DNA of 64,000 bases from Enterobacter sp. RIT418 (GCF_003057745.1 NZ_QBJD02000005.1:124001-188000); one strand, 5' to 3'; shown: positions 37,597 to 47,461, counted from the first letter of the stretch. The notes: generated by a model not told the origin, from the sequence alone. Translations and numbers: made by a program.

Positions 37597-38493
37597 GTGT
37601 TAGTTATTGTTGGCTATCTTGTTGTCATACTGACCGTTTTTGGTGGTTTTATTCTGTCCGGCGGTAATCTTATGGCGCTGTTCCAGCCGCTGGAGCTGCT
37701 GATTATCGGCGGGGCCGGTGTGGGGGCGTTTATCGTTGGCAACAACGTGAAATCCCTCAAGGCGACCGGCAGAGCGCTGGTTAAGCTGTTTGTCGGCAAG
37801 CGCTACAGCAAAGCGGTTTATATGGACCTGATGGCGCTGATGTTCCTGCTGCTGTCGCAAAGCCGCGTTCACGGGCTGATGTCGCTGGAAAAGGACATCG
37901 AAGACCCGCAGAACAGCGATATTTTTAGCGCCTATCCCCGCCTGATGAGCGACCCGATGCTCAGCAACTTCATCCTCGACTACTTCCGCCTGATGATCGG
38001 CGGCAGCATGAACTCGCACGAAATCGAAGCCCTGATGGATGAAGAGATCGAGACCTGCGAAGAGGAGCTGGAAGTGCCTGCGCACAGCCTGAATACCGTC
38101 GGCGACGCGTTTCCGGCGTTTGGCATCGTGGCGGCGGTGATGGGCGTGGTCAACGCGCTCGGCTCCGCCGACCGCCCGGCCGCGGAGCTTGGCATGCTGA
38201 TTGGTCACGCGCTGGTGGGCACCTTCCTCGGCATACTTATCGCCTACGGCTTCGTTCTGCCGCTGGCGACGCTGCTGCGCCAGAAAAGCTCGGACCAGGT
38301 CAAGATTTTGCAGTGCATTAAGGTCACGCTGCTCTCCAGCCTCAATGGGTACGCGCCGCAGATCGCCGTTGAGTTTGGCCGTAAGACCATATTCACCAGC
38401 GAGCGCCCGTCGTTTGAAGAGCTGGAAGAACACGTTCGCGAAGTAAAATCCAGCGCCACGCTGAAAACCAAATCGGCGGATAGCGCAGCATGA
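37597..38493 (+). CDS. motA: Flagellar stator protein MotA
   Basis: Proton-channel stator subunit with four membrane helices. It has 298 aa (E. coli 295). The GTG start at 37597 has an AAGGAG site; E. coli motA also uses GTG. GDAFPAFGIVAAVMGVVNAL and LVGTFLGILIAYGFVLPLAT contain the two conserved prolines near the channel. ERPSFEELEEHVR is conserved at the C-terminus. It overlaps motB by 4 nt. Confidence 0.98.
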   Translation: MLVIVGYLVVILTVFGGFILSGGNLMALFQPLELLIIGGAGVGAFIVGNNVKSLKATGRALVKLFVGKRYSKAVYMDLMALMFLLLSQSRVHGLMSLEKDIEDPQNSDIFSAYPRLMSDPMLSNFILDYFRLMIGGSMNSHEIEALMDEEIETCEEELEVPAHSLNTVGDAFPAFGIVAAVMGVVNALGSADRPAAELGMLIGHALVGTFLGILIAYGFVLPLATLLRQKSSDQVKILQCIKVTLLSSLNGYAPQIAVEFGRKTIFTSERPSFEELEEHVREVKSSATLKTKSADSAA

Positions 38494-39392
38494 AAAACGT
38501 CACGCCTGTCATCATTTCGCGCAAGCGTAAAAGGAAAAAGCACGCGCACCACGGCGGGACGTGGAAGATTGCCTATGCCGACTTTATGACCGCCATGATG
38601 GCGTTCTTCCTCGTGATGTGGCTGCTCTCGCAGTCCACGGAGATGGAAAGAGAGCTCATTGCCGACTACTTCCGCATGCCGCTGAAGCCGTCAATGGCGA
38701 ACGGCAACAAAACCAGCCTGAGCGACAGCGTCATTCCCGGCGGCGGGGATGACATTCTCAAGCAGCAGGGCGAGGTGTTCAAAAGCCAGATCAACGGCAT
38801 CGACAGGCACAAGCGCATCGAAAGCCTGAAGCAGGCGAAGGAAAAGCTGCAAAAAATGATCGAAACGGACCCGCGGCTGAACAACTTCAAATCCAACATC
38901 CTTTTGAACCTGACCAACGACGGGCTGCTGATCCAGATCACCGACTCCCAGGACAGGCCGATGTTCCGCGTGGGCAGCGAGCTGCCGGAAAGCTACATGA
39001 ACGGCATTCTCCAGGCGCTGGTGCCGCTGCTTCAGGAGCTGCCGAACGCGCTGAGCCTGACGGGGCACACTGATTCGCTGCCCTATGCGGGCGGCGGGGC
39101 GGGCTACAGCAACTGGGAGCTTTCCGCCGGGCGCGCCAACGCCGCGCGGCGGGTGCTGGTGCGGGCCGGGCTTGACGACGCGCGTTTCCTGCGCGTGATT
39201 GGCACCGCCAGCCGAATGCCGCTGGAAAATACCTCGCCCGACAGCGCGGTAAACCGCCGCATCAGCATTCTGGTGCTCAGCCGCTCGAAAGAGCAGGAGA
39301 TCCGCCTGGAAGATACGCAGGCGCAGCGCGCGGAGAGCGTGCTCGGCGACGTGGAACTGCAAAACGTGCAGGGTTATACCGATGGACATTAA
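38490..39392 (+). CDS. motB: Flagellar stator protein MotB
   Basis: Partner of MotA that anchors the stator to peptidoglycan. It has 300 aa (E. coli 308). One membrane helix follows HGGTWKIAYADFMTAMM; Asp31 is the proton-carrying residue (D32 in E. coli), consistent with a proton-driven motor. The C-terminal OmpA-like domain has LSLTGHTDSLPY and NWELSAGRANAARRVL. It overlaps cheA by 11 nt. Confidence 0.98.
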   Translation: MKNVTPVIISRKRKRKKHAHHGGTWKIAYADFMTAMMAFFLVMWLLSQSTEMERELIADYFRMPLKPSMANGNKTSLSDSVIPGGGDDILKQQGEVFKSQINGIDRHKRIESLKQAKEKLQKMIETDPRLNNFKSNILLNLTNDGLLIQITDSQDRPMFRVGSELPESYMNGILQALVPLLQELPNALSLTGHTDSLPYAGGGAGYSNWELSAGRANAARRVLVRAGLDDARFLRVIGTASRMPLENTSPDSAVNRRISILVLSRSKEQEIRLEDTQAQRAESVLGDVELQNVQGYTDGH

Positions 39393-41337
39393 TGATTTTT
39401 CGCAGATTTTTTTCACCGAGGCCGAAGAGCTGCTGGCTGAAATGGAGCAGCTGCTGCTCCAGCTTGACGTCGATGCCCCAGAGCAAGAGCAGCTGAACGC
39501 CATTTTTCGCGCCGCGCACTCGCTGAAGGGCGGCGCGGGCACGTTTGGCTTCACCGCGTTACAGGAGACCACGCACCTGCTGGAGAACCTGCTTGACCAG
39601 GCGCGGGCAGGGGAGCGAACGCTGAACCGGACAATCATTAACCTTTTTCTGGAATGTAAAGACATTATGCAAGCGCAACTGGAAGCCTATCAGACTTCTC
39701 AGGAGCCGGATGAGGCTAGCTTCCGCTATATCTGTGAAGCCCTGAGGCAGATCGCCCTTGACGGCGAGGCGCCGCAGGCGGCTCCTGCCCCTGAATCGAC
39801 GCCAGAGCCGGCTGATGAGGCATCGAATGATGAAATCACGCTCAGCATCGGCCTGAGCAACATCGACGCGCGCGAGCAGGCGATGCTGCGCGAAGAGCTG
39901 GTCAACATGGGGGAGCTCCTGGCGATCGAGACGACCGCAAACGGCCTGCACGCCACCCTGCTGACCAGCGCGACGGCGGACGATATCACCGCCGTGCTCT
40001 GCTTCGTGCTGGACGCCAGCCAGATTGAGGTCAAGCCCATTGCGGACGCGGCTGCGCCGGCCGCCGTGAAGCCGGCAGCGGCAAAGCCTGCATCAGCGCC
40101 TGCGCCCGCCGCACCGAAAGCGCCGTCGCCCGCGCGCGCGGTCAACCAGGAATCGGGAAGCATTCGCGTGGCGGTCAGCAAGGTTGACCAGATCATTAAC
40201 CAGGTGGGCGAGCTGATCATCACCCAGGCGATGCTGTCGCAGCTGTCGCGCACGCTGGATCCGGCCAGCTACGATCTGCTTTCCGGCTGCGTGGCGCAGA
40301 TGGAGCGTAACACCCGCGAGCTGCAGGAGTCGGTGATGTCCATCCGCATGATGCCGATGGACTACGTCTTCAGCCGCTTCCCGCGCCTGGTGCACGACCT
40401 CGGCAGCCGCCTCAACAAGCAGGTGGAGCTGACGCTGAAGGGCGGGTCGGCGGAGCTGGATAAGAGCCTGATTGAACGCATTATCGATCCGCTGACCCAC
40501 CTGGTGCGCAACAGCCTTGACCACGGCATCGAAGAGAAAGAGGTGCGCGTGGCGAAGGGCAAGTCCGCGGTCGGCAATCTGACGCTCTCTGCCGAGCATC
40601 ACGGCGGCAATATCGTGATTGAGGTCAGCGACGACGGCGCGGGGCTGAACCGCGAGAAGATCCTCGCCAGGGCGCGCGCTCAGGGCATGACGCTCAGCGA
40701 CTCCATGAGCGACGACGACGTGTGGATGCTGATCTTCGCCGCCGGTTTCTCAACCGCCGAAAGCGTGACGGACGTCTCCGGGCGCGGCGTCGGCATGGAC
40801 GTGGTGCGACGCAACATCCTGGCGATGGGCGGCCACGTCGACGTGCTCTCCACGCCGGGCGCGGGCACCACCATCCGCATTATCCTGCCGCTGACGCTGG
40901 CGATCCTCGACGGCATGCTGGTGAAGGTCAGCAATGAAATTTACGTGCTGCCGCTCGGCGCGGTGATGGAATCCCTGCGTCCTGCCGAGGAGATGCTGTG
41001 CCGCTTTGTCGGCGAGGAGCGCCTGCTGCAGGTGCGCGGGGAATATCTTCCGCTGGTGCTGCTGCGCCAGCGGCTCTCCGTGGCGGGCGAGGCGTCGGCC
41101 GATGAGGGCATTGTCGTTATCGTGCAGAGCGCGGGCTGCCGCTACGCGCTGTGGGTCGATCAGCTGATTGGCCAGCAGCAGGTGGTGGTTAAAAACCTCG
41201 AACAGAACTACCGCAAAGTACCGGGCGTCTCTGCTGCCACCATTCTTGGCGACGGCAGCGTGGCGCTAATCCTTGACGTGGTTGAGCTTTCCACGCTCAA
41301 CGTTTCACAGCCCCACAGGGAGGGGAGAAAAGCATGA
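39382..41337 (+). CDS. cheA: Chemotaxis histidine kinase CheA
   Basis: Receptor-coupled kinase that phosphorylates CheY and CheB. It has 651 aa (E. coli 654). The HPt domain has His46 in [16 protein letters not shown] CheY/CheB-binding domain, an Ala/Pro-rich linker (about 220-250) and a dimerisation domain follow. The ATPase domain has [24 protein letters not shown] and [12 protein letters not shown], and the C-terminal CheW-like domain has [12 protein letters not shown]. The linker appears more Ala/Pro-rich than usual. It overlaps cheW by 4 nt. Confidence 0.98.
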   Translation: MDINDFSQIFFTEAEELLAEMEQLLLQLDVDAPEQEQLNAIFRAAHSLKGGAGTFGFTALQETTHLLENLLDQARAGERTLNRTIINLFLECKDIMQAQLEAYQTSQEPDEASFRYICEALRQIALDGEAPQAAPAPESTPEPADEASNDEITLSIGLSNIDAREQAMLREELVNMGELLAIETTANGLHATLLTSATADDITAVLCFVLDASQIEVKPIADAAAPAAVKPAAAKPASAPAPAAPKAPSPARAVNQESGSIRVAVSKVDQIINQVGELIITQAMLSQLSRTLDPASYDLLSGCVAQMERNTRELQESVMSIRMMPMDYVFSRFPRLVHDLGSRLNKQVELTLKGGSAELDKSLIERIIDPLTHLVRNSLDHGIEEKEVRVAKGKSAVGNLTLSAEHHGGNIVIEVSDDGAGLNREKILARARAQGMTLSDSMSDDDVWMLIFAAGFSTAESVTDVSGRGVGMDVVRRNILAMGGHVDVLSTPGAGTTIRIILPLTLAILDGMLVKVSNEIYVLPLGAVMESLRPAEEMLCRFVGEERLLQVRGEYLPLVLLRQRLSVAGEASADEGIVVIVQSAGCRYALWVDQLIGQQQVVVKNLEQNYRKVPGVSAATILGDGSVALILDVVELSTLNVSQPHREGRKA

Positions 41338-41852
41338 CTGTAGCAACCGCCGCGAAGCCCGCCAGCGCCGACGCGATCGCCCAGGAGTATCTGGTCTTTC
41401 GCCTGGGGAATGAAGAGTACGGCATCGATATTCTGAAAGTGCAGGAGATCCGCGGCTGCGATCGCCTGACCCGTATTCCCAACTCGCCGCCGTTCATCAG
41501 CGGCGTGACCAACCTGCGCGGCGTGATTGTGCCGATCGTCGATTTGCGCGTGCGCTTTAATTTGCCCAACCCGTCGCAGGACGACAGCACGGTGGTGATT
41601 GTCCTCAACCTCAACGAGCGGGTGGTTGGCATCGTGGTTGACGGCGTCGCCGACGTGCTGTCGGTCGCGGCGGAGCAAATTAAACCGACGCCGGACGTGG
41701 CCTCGGTGCTCTCCGGGCGCTACCTGCTGGGCCTTGGCGTGCTCGAGACCCGAATGATTATTCTGGTCAACATTGAGATGCTGCTGAGCCGGGAAGAGAT
41801 GGCGCTGGTGGATGCCGTCGCCGACGCGTGCGGCGAGCCGGAGAAGTGTTAA
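41334..41852 (+). CDS. cheW: Chemotaxis coupling protein CheW
   Basis: Adaptor linking CheA to chemoreceptors. It has 172 aa (E. coli 167). It has [40 protein letters not shown] and [14 protein letters not shown], all canonical. It is the last flagellar/chemotaxis gene on this side. In E. coli tar-tap-cheRBYZ-flhBA would follow; here a LysR gene starts 29 bp on. Confidence 0.98.
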   Translation: MTVATAAKPASADAIAQEYLVFRLGNEEYGIDILKVQEIRGCDRLTRIPNSPPFISGVTNLRGVIVPIVDLRVRFNLPNPSQDDSTVVIVLNLNERVVGIVVDGVADVLSVAAEQIKPTPDVASVLSGRYLLGLGVLETRMIILVNIEMLLSREEMALVDAVADACGEPEKC

Positions 41853-41881
41853 GGGTCTGTTAAAATCGGCTCAAACCCGTC

Positions 41882-42832
41882 ATGATGGTCATCCCGATAA
41901 CGGAAAACCGCGACGCCATGCCCGTAAATTTTGACCTTAACGATCTTTACGCCTTCAGAGCCCTGGTGGAATACGGCAACTTTCGGGTTGCCGCTGAGTC
42001 CATCTGCCTGTCCCCGTCGGCGCTGAGCCGCAGGATTGAAAAGCTGGAGGCCGCGCTCGGCGCAAAGCTTTTTGACAGAACCACCCGCCGGGTAACCTTG
42101 ACCCTCTACGGGCAGAATTTTGCCGAAAGGTCGGCGCAGCTCCTCGATAACGTCGAATCCATGCTGGCGGATATCGACAAGGTTAGCGAGGAGCGCACGG
42201 GGCTGGTCACCGTTGCCGCCGTGCCTTCGGCGGCCTACTACTTTATGCCGGACGTGATCCGCCGCTTTCAGGCGCGCTACCCGCGCGTGCGCATCAAGCT
42301 CATCGACAGCAGCGCCGGAAACGTGATTGAGGCGGTCACCGGCGGGCAGGCGGATTTTGGCATCTGCTTTGCGGGCAACCTCCCTCCCGGCGTCGAGTTT
42401 GTGCCGCTGGTGGAGGATGTCTACGTTGCCGCCTGCCGGCGCGATAGCCCGCTGGCGAAACGAAAAAGCCTGACCTGGGAAGCGTTCTACCAGCAGGACT
42501 ACATCGGGCTGGATAAAACGTCGGGCAACCGCAACCTGCTGGACCAGCTGCTCGGGCATATCCATCCCGCGCGGCCCAGCCTGTGCGAAACCCGGCACGT
42601 GACGACCATGCTCGGCATGGTGGAGGCGGGCGTGGGCATTGCGGCGGTGCCCGCGATGTCGATGCCGCGCGCCGAACACTCGCTTCTGGCCCACATTCCC
42701 CTGACGGAGCCGGTCGTGAAGCGCACCGTTGGCCTGATCCGCCAGAGCGGGCGGATCCAGTCCTATATTGCGGTCGAGCTGGAAAAGCTCATCACCGAGC
42801 GGTATCAGCTGCCTAAGGACGCTGAGCCCTGA
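41882..42832 (+). CDS. LysR-family transcriptional regulator
   Basis: A 316-aa LysR regulator. The N-terminal winged helix has FDLNDLYAFRALVEYGNFRV and LSPSALSRRIEKLEAALGAK; the C-terminal periplasmic-binding-like effector domain includes FGICFAGNLPPGVEF. The true start may be the ATG at 41918 (MPVNFDLND), which has GGAAAA upstream; neither start has a strong site. It converges with, and overlaps by 20 nt, the binding-protein gene of a symporter operon, so it is a good candidate regulator for that operon, though divergent orientation would be more usual. Confidence 0.9.
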   Translation: MMVIPITENRDAMPVNFDLNDLYAFRALVEYGNFRVAAESICLSPSALSRRIEKLEAALGAKLFDRTTRRVTLTLYGQNFAERSAQLLDNVESMLADIDKVSEERTGLVTVAAVPSAAYYFMPDVIRRFQARYPRVRIKLIDSSAGNVIEAVTGGQADFGICFAGNLPPGVEFVPLVEDVYVAACRRDSPLAKRKSLTWEAFYQQDYIGLDKTSGNRNLLDQLLGHIHPARPSLCETRHVTTMLGMVEAGVGIAAVPAMSMPRAEHSLLAHIPLTEPVVKRTVGLIRQSGRIQSYIAVELEKLITERYQLPKDAEP

Positions 42833-43595
42833 CCGGCTGCAGGCCGGTGCTGATAATCACCGCCTGCGCCTGCGCGGACGAAAGGTACGCCAGCAGGGCT
42901 TTCGCCCGCGCGGGATGGTCCGCCCGCTGGGTAACCGCCCCCGCGAAGCGGGTGATGTACTGAAGGTTGTCCGGCAGCCTGCCGACGAAGGTCACGCCCG
43001 GCACGGGCAGCAGCTCGCTGACCTGCTGAAAGCCCAGCGCGTATTTCCCTTTTGCCACCTCTTCAGCGACCGGAATACGCTCGACCTTCTGCGCCTTCGC
43101 GCCTGCCTGCTGCACAATGCCCAGCTTTTTGAACAGCTGCGTTTCAACGTACCTGCCGCTCGCGCTGTCGGAATAGGCAATCGTGCTCGCGGCCAGCAGC
43201 GTTTGCCGCAGCTCGGCGTCCGTGCCGATTGACGGCACCGGCGCGCCTTTTTTCACCACCACGCCAATTGGCGAATCCGCCAGCTCGACGCGCGAACCCG
43301 CCGCGACGAGGCGGTCGCGCTCGAGCTGCTCAAGCGCGCTGCCGACCATGATCGTGACGTCGGCGTGCTCGCCGCGCGCCAGCCGGTTCGGAATGGCCTG
43401 CGGCGTTTTGCCCATCGACGGGCCGGAAACCAGCACGATGCGATCGCCGCTTTGGGCCTCATACGCCGGGGCCAGCTTCTCCAGCGCGGCCCTAAAGCCG
43501 CCGGAAATCATCACCGTCACGTCCTGGGCGACGGCGGCGGTGCTGGCGGATAACGCGATCAGCGCGGCAATGCAGGAACGATAAAATGTCATCAT
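42813..43595 (-). CDS. ModA-like periplasmic substrate-binding protein
   Basis: A 260-aa exported protein with a signal peptide (about 1-23, cut near AVAQD). The body is a type II binding-protein fold of the ModA/SBP_bac_11 kind: VTVMISGGFRAALEKLAPAY, VSGPSMGKTPQAIPNRL and GKYALGFQQVSELLPVPGV. No ABC permease or ATPase gene is adjacent. Instead it starts 10 bp after an MHS-family symporter gene, with a GAGGA site, so it probably presents an organic acid or another small anion to, or senses it for, that system. The specific ligand is unknown; molybdate is unlikely in this context. Confidence 0.8.
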   Translation of the reverse strand: MMTFYRSCIAALIALSASTAAVAQDVTVMISGGFRAALEKLAPAYEAQSGDRIVLVSGPSMGKTPQAIPNRLARGEHADVTIMVGSALEQLERDRLVAAGSRVELADSPIGVVVKKGAPVPSIGTDAELRQTLLAASTIAYSDSASGRYVETQLFKKLGIVQQAGAKAQKVERIPVAEEVAKGKYALGFQQVSELLPVPGVTFVGRLPDNLQYITRFAGAVTQRADHPARAKALLAYLSSAQAQAVIISTGLQPVRAQRP

Positions 43596-43605
43596 GAACG
43601 ACTCC

Positions 43606-44901
43606 TCAGCGGGCGGTTTGCAGGGCCAGCGCGCGGCGGCGATAAAGGTAGAGCGTGGCGAGCAGGGCGCAGACGGCCGCGAAGCTCATCCAGTAGCCGG
43701 GCGCGGCCTTATCGCCGGTATACTCAATCAGCGCCGTGGAGATAACCGGGGTAAAGCCGCCAAAGACGGCGGTCGCCAGGCTGTAGGCCAGCGAGAAGCC
43801 CGCCACGCGCACGTTGGCGGGCATGATCTCGGTCAGCGCCGGGATCATCGCGCCGTTGTACAGGCCGTACAGGAACGAGAGCCACAGCAGCACGGCCAGC
43901 ATCATGGAGAAGCTCGGCGCGTGCGCTAAGAACGTCAGCGCCGGATAGCTGGTGGCGAGCGCCAGCAGCGCCATGGTAATCAGCACCGGCCTGCGCCCGA
44001 AGCGGTCCGACAGCGCGCCGCCGATGGGCAGCCAGATGAAGTTGGAAACTGCGACCAGCAGCGTGACCAGCAGGCTGTCGGAGGCGCTGAGCATCAGCAC
44101 CTTTTTGCCGAACGTCGGCGCGTAGACGGTGATCAGATAAAAGGCGGTGGTGGTCATTGCCACCATCAGCATGCCTGCGAGCACGACCTGCCAGTTGCCG
44201 AGCAGCGTGGTAAAGACCTGCCGCATCGCCAGATGCTGGCGGCGGGCGCTAAATTCTTCGGTTTCTTCGAGCCTGCGGCGCAGGAAAAAAATAAACGGCA
44301 CGATGATGCAGCCGAACAGGAACGGCAGGCGCCAGCCCCACTCGCGAATGGCGCTCTCCTCCATCAGCGCGTTGAGCGCGAAGCCCATCGCGGCGGCCAC
44401 CATAATTGCCACCTGCTGGCTGCCGGACTGCCAGCTGGTGTAAAAGCCTTTACGCCCCGGCGTGGCGATTTCCGCCAGATAGACCGAGACGCCGCCAAGC
44501 TCGGCGCCCGCCGAGAACCCCTGCAGCAGGCGGCCCGTCAGCACCAGCAGCGGCGCCCACAGCCCGATGCTCTGGTAGGAGGGGATCAGCACAATCAGGA
44601 ACGTTCCCGCGGCCATGATCGTCAGGGTGACGATAAGCCCCTTTCGACGGCCTACCTTGTCGATATACGCGCCGAGCACGATGGCCCCAATCGGGCGCAT
44701 CAAAAAGCCCGCGCCGAAGACCGCGAAGGTCATCATCAGCGAGGCAAATTCGCTGCTGGCGGGGAAGAAGGTGTGGGCAATATAGGTGGCGTAAAAGCCG
44801 AACAGGAAGAAATCGAATTGCTCAAGAAAGTTCCCGGAGGTGACGCGAAGGATCGCGCCCGCCTTGCTCCGGACGGTTGCAGGTGAGGTTGAGGGATACA
44901 T
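43606..44901 (-). CDS. MFS citrate/tricarballylate-type proton symporter
   Basis: Metabolite:H+ symporter family protein. The start is ATG 44901 (MYPSTSP), with TGGAG 6 nt upstream, giving 431 aa, the same as CitA; an upstream ATG at 44922 lacks a site. Sequence is close to plasmid CitA and Tcu[41 protein letters not shown] and [10 protein letters not shown]. Twelve membrane helices are expected. It likely imports citrate or a related tricarboxylate; CitA and TcuC cannot be separated by eye. It is first in an operon with the ModA-like gene. Confidence 0.9.
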   Translation of the reverse strand: MYPSTSPATVRSKAGAILRVTSGNFLEQFDFFLFGFYATYIAHTFFPASSEFASLMMTFAVFGAGFLMRPIGAIVLGAYIDKVGRRKGLIVTLTIMAAGTFLIVLIPSYQSIGLWAPLLVLTGRLLQGFSAGAELGGVSVYLAEIATPGRKGFYTSWQSGSQQVAIMVAAAMGFALNALMEESAIREWGWRLPFLFGCIIVPFIFFLRRRLEETEEFSARRQHLAMRQVFTTLLGNWQVVLAGMLMVAMTTTAFYLITVYAPTFGKKVLMLSASDSLLVTLLVAVSNFIWLPIGGALSDRFGRRPVLITMALLALATSYPALTFLAHAPSFSMMLAVLLWLSFLYGLYNGAMIPALTEIMPANVRVAGFSLAYSLATAVFGGFTPVISTALIEYTGDKAAPGYWMSFAAVCALLATLYLYRRRALALQTAR

Positions 44902-45135
44902 GGTTATCTCCAGTTTTATCATTGACGTTTTTGCGCGTCTGTCTTTGAAAACTGGATCAGGAAGCGGAAAGAGATAAGCGCAATAAACGCATCGGCCGAT
45001 GCGTTTTGCGCATTAATGACGTATCGTTGACGAAAAGTTACATAAGCAACAATAACCTAACAAATGGGCGCTTTTACACGCGTCATGTTTTGCTAAGTCA
45101 TTGATTGTGCGTTTTTGTGACGTCACGCAGATGCA

Positions 45136-45156
45136 AAGCCGGGCCTCGCCCGGCTT
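45136..45156. terminator. Terminator downstream of the serine hydrolase gene
   Basis: AAGCCGGGC and GCCCGGCTT flank a CTC loop, with a short T stretch in the leftward reading. It lies just past the stop of the leftward hydrolase gene. The 200 bp to its left (44923-45135) are AT-rich and should contain the symporter promoter. Confidence 0.65.
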
Positions 45157-45162
45157 CCCACG

Positions 45163-46461
45163 CTAGCGCAGCGCGTTGCCTATCGCGCTAAACATCAGCG
45201 AGGCCTCAAGCGGCTGGGCGCTGAACGACGGCTCGGCCTGCGGCCAGGTAGACCACTGCACGATCACCAGATTTTCCGCCTGGTTGACCATGATCATCTG
45301 ACCGTAAATGCCTAACGCCCACAGGGAGTTCTTCAGCGAGTCTTTAGCCGCGGGCGTGACGTTTTCGGCATTGACGGGCACTTCGTTGTTCCACCACTGG
45401 TAGCCGTAGAGGCCGTTCGGGTGGGCGTCAGAAACCGAGCCTTTGGCCTGCGTCCAGCGCGAGGCGTCGGCTACCCAGCCGTCCGGCAGGATCTGCTGGC
45501 CGTTCGGCAGCGTGCCGTTGTGCAGGATAAATTCGCCGAAGCGCCCCCAGTCCTCCAGCGTGGCGTTAAAGCCGTGCGCGCCCACGTCATGCTCGCCCTT
45601 CGCGTAGGCGTGCCAGACGCCGTCGCTCGCCATGCCGTACGGCTGCCAGATGCTTTTCTCCAGATACGCTGCCAGCGTCATGCCGGTGGCGCGCTCCAGC
45701 ACGTCGCCCAGCAGCCACGCGCCGCCGGAAGAGTAGGACCAGTTTTCTCCCGCCGGATGCGCGCGGTGCAGGCCGGAAACCAGCCTGCGCACGCAGTCGT
45801 AGGTGCCCGGCTTAGCCTCGCACTCGGTCAGCTGCGCGAAATCCGATGTCGGGTTGGTGTAGTCTTCGTTCCACGCCACGCCGGAGGTGTGGGTGATCAG
45901 CTGCCTCAGGGTCACGCCGTCCCACGCGGTGCCTTTTAGATCAGGCTCGTAGCGGGTGACGAGATCGTCCAGAGAGTGGATTTTCCCTTCCTTGAGGGCA
46001 ATGCCGACCAGCGTCGAAACCACGGATTTGCCCACCGAGCGGGAGGTCCACAGCGTGGTGTCGGTATTGCCTTCGCCCAGGTATTTGTACGCGATTTTGC
46101 CGTCCTTCAGCACCAGCAGGCCGCTGACGTTCTGGCGCTGCAGGTAATCCTTCAGGCTATAGGTTTTACCGTTTACCTGATAATGCGCGTCGGCGAGCGG
46201 CTTATCGGCGGCGACGAGCGGGGTGGATTTGCCGTGGCGGAACACGTCGCCCGCGTAGTTGCGGTAGTCGTTGCGAAAGCCGACCACGCGGTCGGCCTGG
46301 CTCCAGGTCAGCATGTTGTGCGCGTCCGGGAGCGTTTTATCAAACGGCGCGGGGCAGGCGCTAAGCTCCGTGCCTTCGCAGGCCGCCATCGCGACGGGGG
46401 AGAGCAGGCTGCCGAAAACCAGGCCCGCCAGCAGGGTGTAATTTAAGGATTTGTTTTTCAT
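45163..46461 (-). CDS. Exported beta-lactamase-family serine hydrolase
   Basis: A 432-aa protein with a Sec signal peptide (about 1-27, ending VAMA then ACEG). It belongs to the class C beta-lactamase/esterase fold: nucleophile Ser142 and Lys145 in SxxK (RSVGK) and a YSS motif in WSYSSGGAWLLG in place of the YxN of true AmpC. The C-terminal motif is not the classical KTG. These features fit esterases or 6-aminohexanoate-dimer-hydrolase-like enzymes more than an antibiotic-degrading beta-lactamase. Substrate unknown. It is divergent from a LysR gene that may regulate it. Confidence 0.85.
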   Translation of the reverse strand: MKNKSLNYTLLAGLVFGSLLSPVAMAACEGTELSACPAPFDKTLPDAHNMLTWSQADRVVGFRNDYRNYAGDVFRHGKSTPLVAADKPLADAHYQVNGKTYSLKDYLQRQNVSGLLVLKDGKIAYKYLGEGNTDTTLWTSRSVGKSVVSTLVGIALKEGKIHSLDDLVTRYEPDLKGTAWDGVTLRQLITHTSGVAWNEDYTNPTSDFAQLTECEAKPGTYDCVRRLVSGLHRAHPAGENWSYSSGGAWLLGDVLERATGMTLAAYLEKSIWQPYGMASDGVWHAYAKGEHDVGAHGFNATLEDWGRFGEFILHNGTLPNGQQILPDGWVADASRWTQAKGSVSDAHPNGLYGYQWWNNEVPVNAENVTPAAKDSLKNSLWALGIYGQMIMVNQAENLVIVQWSTWPQAEPSFSAQPLEASLMFSAIGNALR

Positions 46462-46567
46462 GTTGATCTCGTTTGGCTCAGGAATGGCTTCAGTTTAAGA
46501 ACCTCCGGCCTATAATAAAAAACGCGTAATGGGGGAAATTCCCCCAAAATATCGAACGGAGAGTAAC

Positions 46568-47461
46568 GTGGCGGCGCTAATTTATTCTTTTGCCCAGCTT
46601 GAGGCGTTTACCGCCGTGGCCGAGCAGGGCAGCCTGAGCCAGGCGGCGGTTAAGCTTGGGAAAGATCGCACCACGCTGCGCGATCTGATTGATTTTCTTG
46701 AGGACGGGCTGGGCTATACGCTGTTCGTGCGCGAAGGGCGCACGCTGCGGCTCACCCCTGAAGGGGAGCAGCTTCAGCGTCAGGCTCATCTGCTGATGCG
46801 CCAGGTGCGGGCGTTTGAAGCCTTTGCCAGAGAGGTGCCTTCCGGCGCGACGCAGGAGATTTCCCTCGTTTACGATCCTTTTACCCCACGGGCGTTTTTG
46901 CAGACGCTGATTGCCGACATGGCCAGGCGCAGCGTCCGCCTGAGTTTGACCTGTGCGTCGCGCGACGAGGCGGAGCGCGCGCTTGCGCAAGGCAGTGCGG
47001 ATTTAGGCATCTGCCAGGCGCGCAACCGCAGCGTGGGCAATGAAATGGAGTGGCGGGCGCTGGGCGCCATTGATATGGATTTCTATGCCTCAGAAACCCT
47101 TTTTTCAGCCGCGACGGAGCCGCTTTCGCTGCTCGATCTCTCCCTGGTTCCGCAGGTCATCATGCATGCGTCCTCCGACGAGCCCGTTGCCAGGCGGCTG
47201 CAAATCTCCGGGCACACGATATTTACCAACGAGCTGGAGATGCTGCGCGGGCTGCTGGAGCAGGGATGCGGCTGGGGGTTTTTGCCAACGCACCTTAACG
47301 CCGCGCGCTGGCAAAAGGTTAAAAGGCTTAATGCCGAAGTGGGCAATCAGGGGATCAGCCAGACGATGGTGACCATCTGGAAGCCGGGCAGCGACAAGCG
47401 GGCGGTGATCCACGATCTTCTGACGCGATTGCCGACGCTCTGGCAGTGCGATGGGCACTAA
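46568..47461 (+). CDS. LysR-family transcriptional regulator (divergent from hydrolase)
   Basis: The GTG start at 46568 follows a GGAG site and gives 297 aa, starting MAALIYSFAQLEAFTAVAEQ; the open frame extends to 46529 without a site. The LysR winged helix has GSLSQAAVKLGKDRTTLRDL, whose recognition helix is unusual for the family (KDRTTLRDLIDFLED). The effector domain follows. It is separated from the leftward hydrolase gene by 106 bp, the classic layout for a LysR regulator and its target. Confidence 0.88.
   Translation: MAALIYSFAQLEAFTAVAEQGSLSQAAVKLGKDRTTLRDLIDFLEDGLGYTLFVREGRTLRLTPEGEQLQRQAHLLMRQVRAFEAFAREVPSGATQEISLVYDPFTPRAFLQTLIADMARRSVRLSLTCASRDEAERALAQGSADLGICQARNRSVGNEMEWRALGAIDMDFYASETLFSAATEPLSLLDLSLVPQVIMHASSDEPVARRLQISGHTIFTNELEMLRGLLEQGCGWGFLPTHLNAARWQKVKRLNAEVGNQGISQTMVTIWKPGSDKRAVIHDLLTRLPTLWQCDGH

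Noticed and set aside
45163..46461. AmpC-type antibiotic resistance gene with ampR
   Set aside because: The YxN and KTG motifs of AmpC are not present; the motifs fit esterase-like members of the family.
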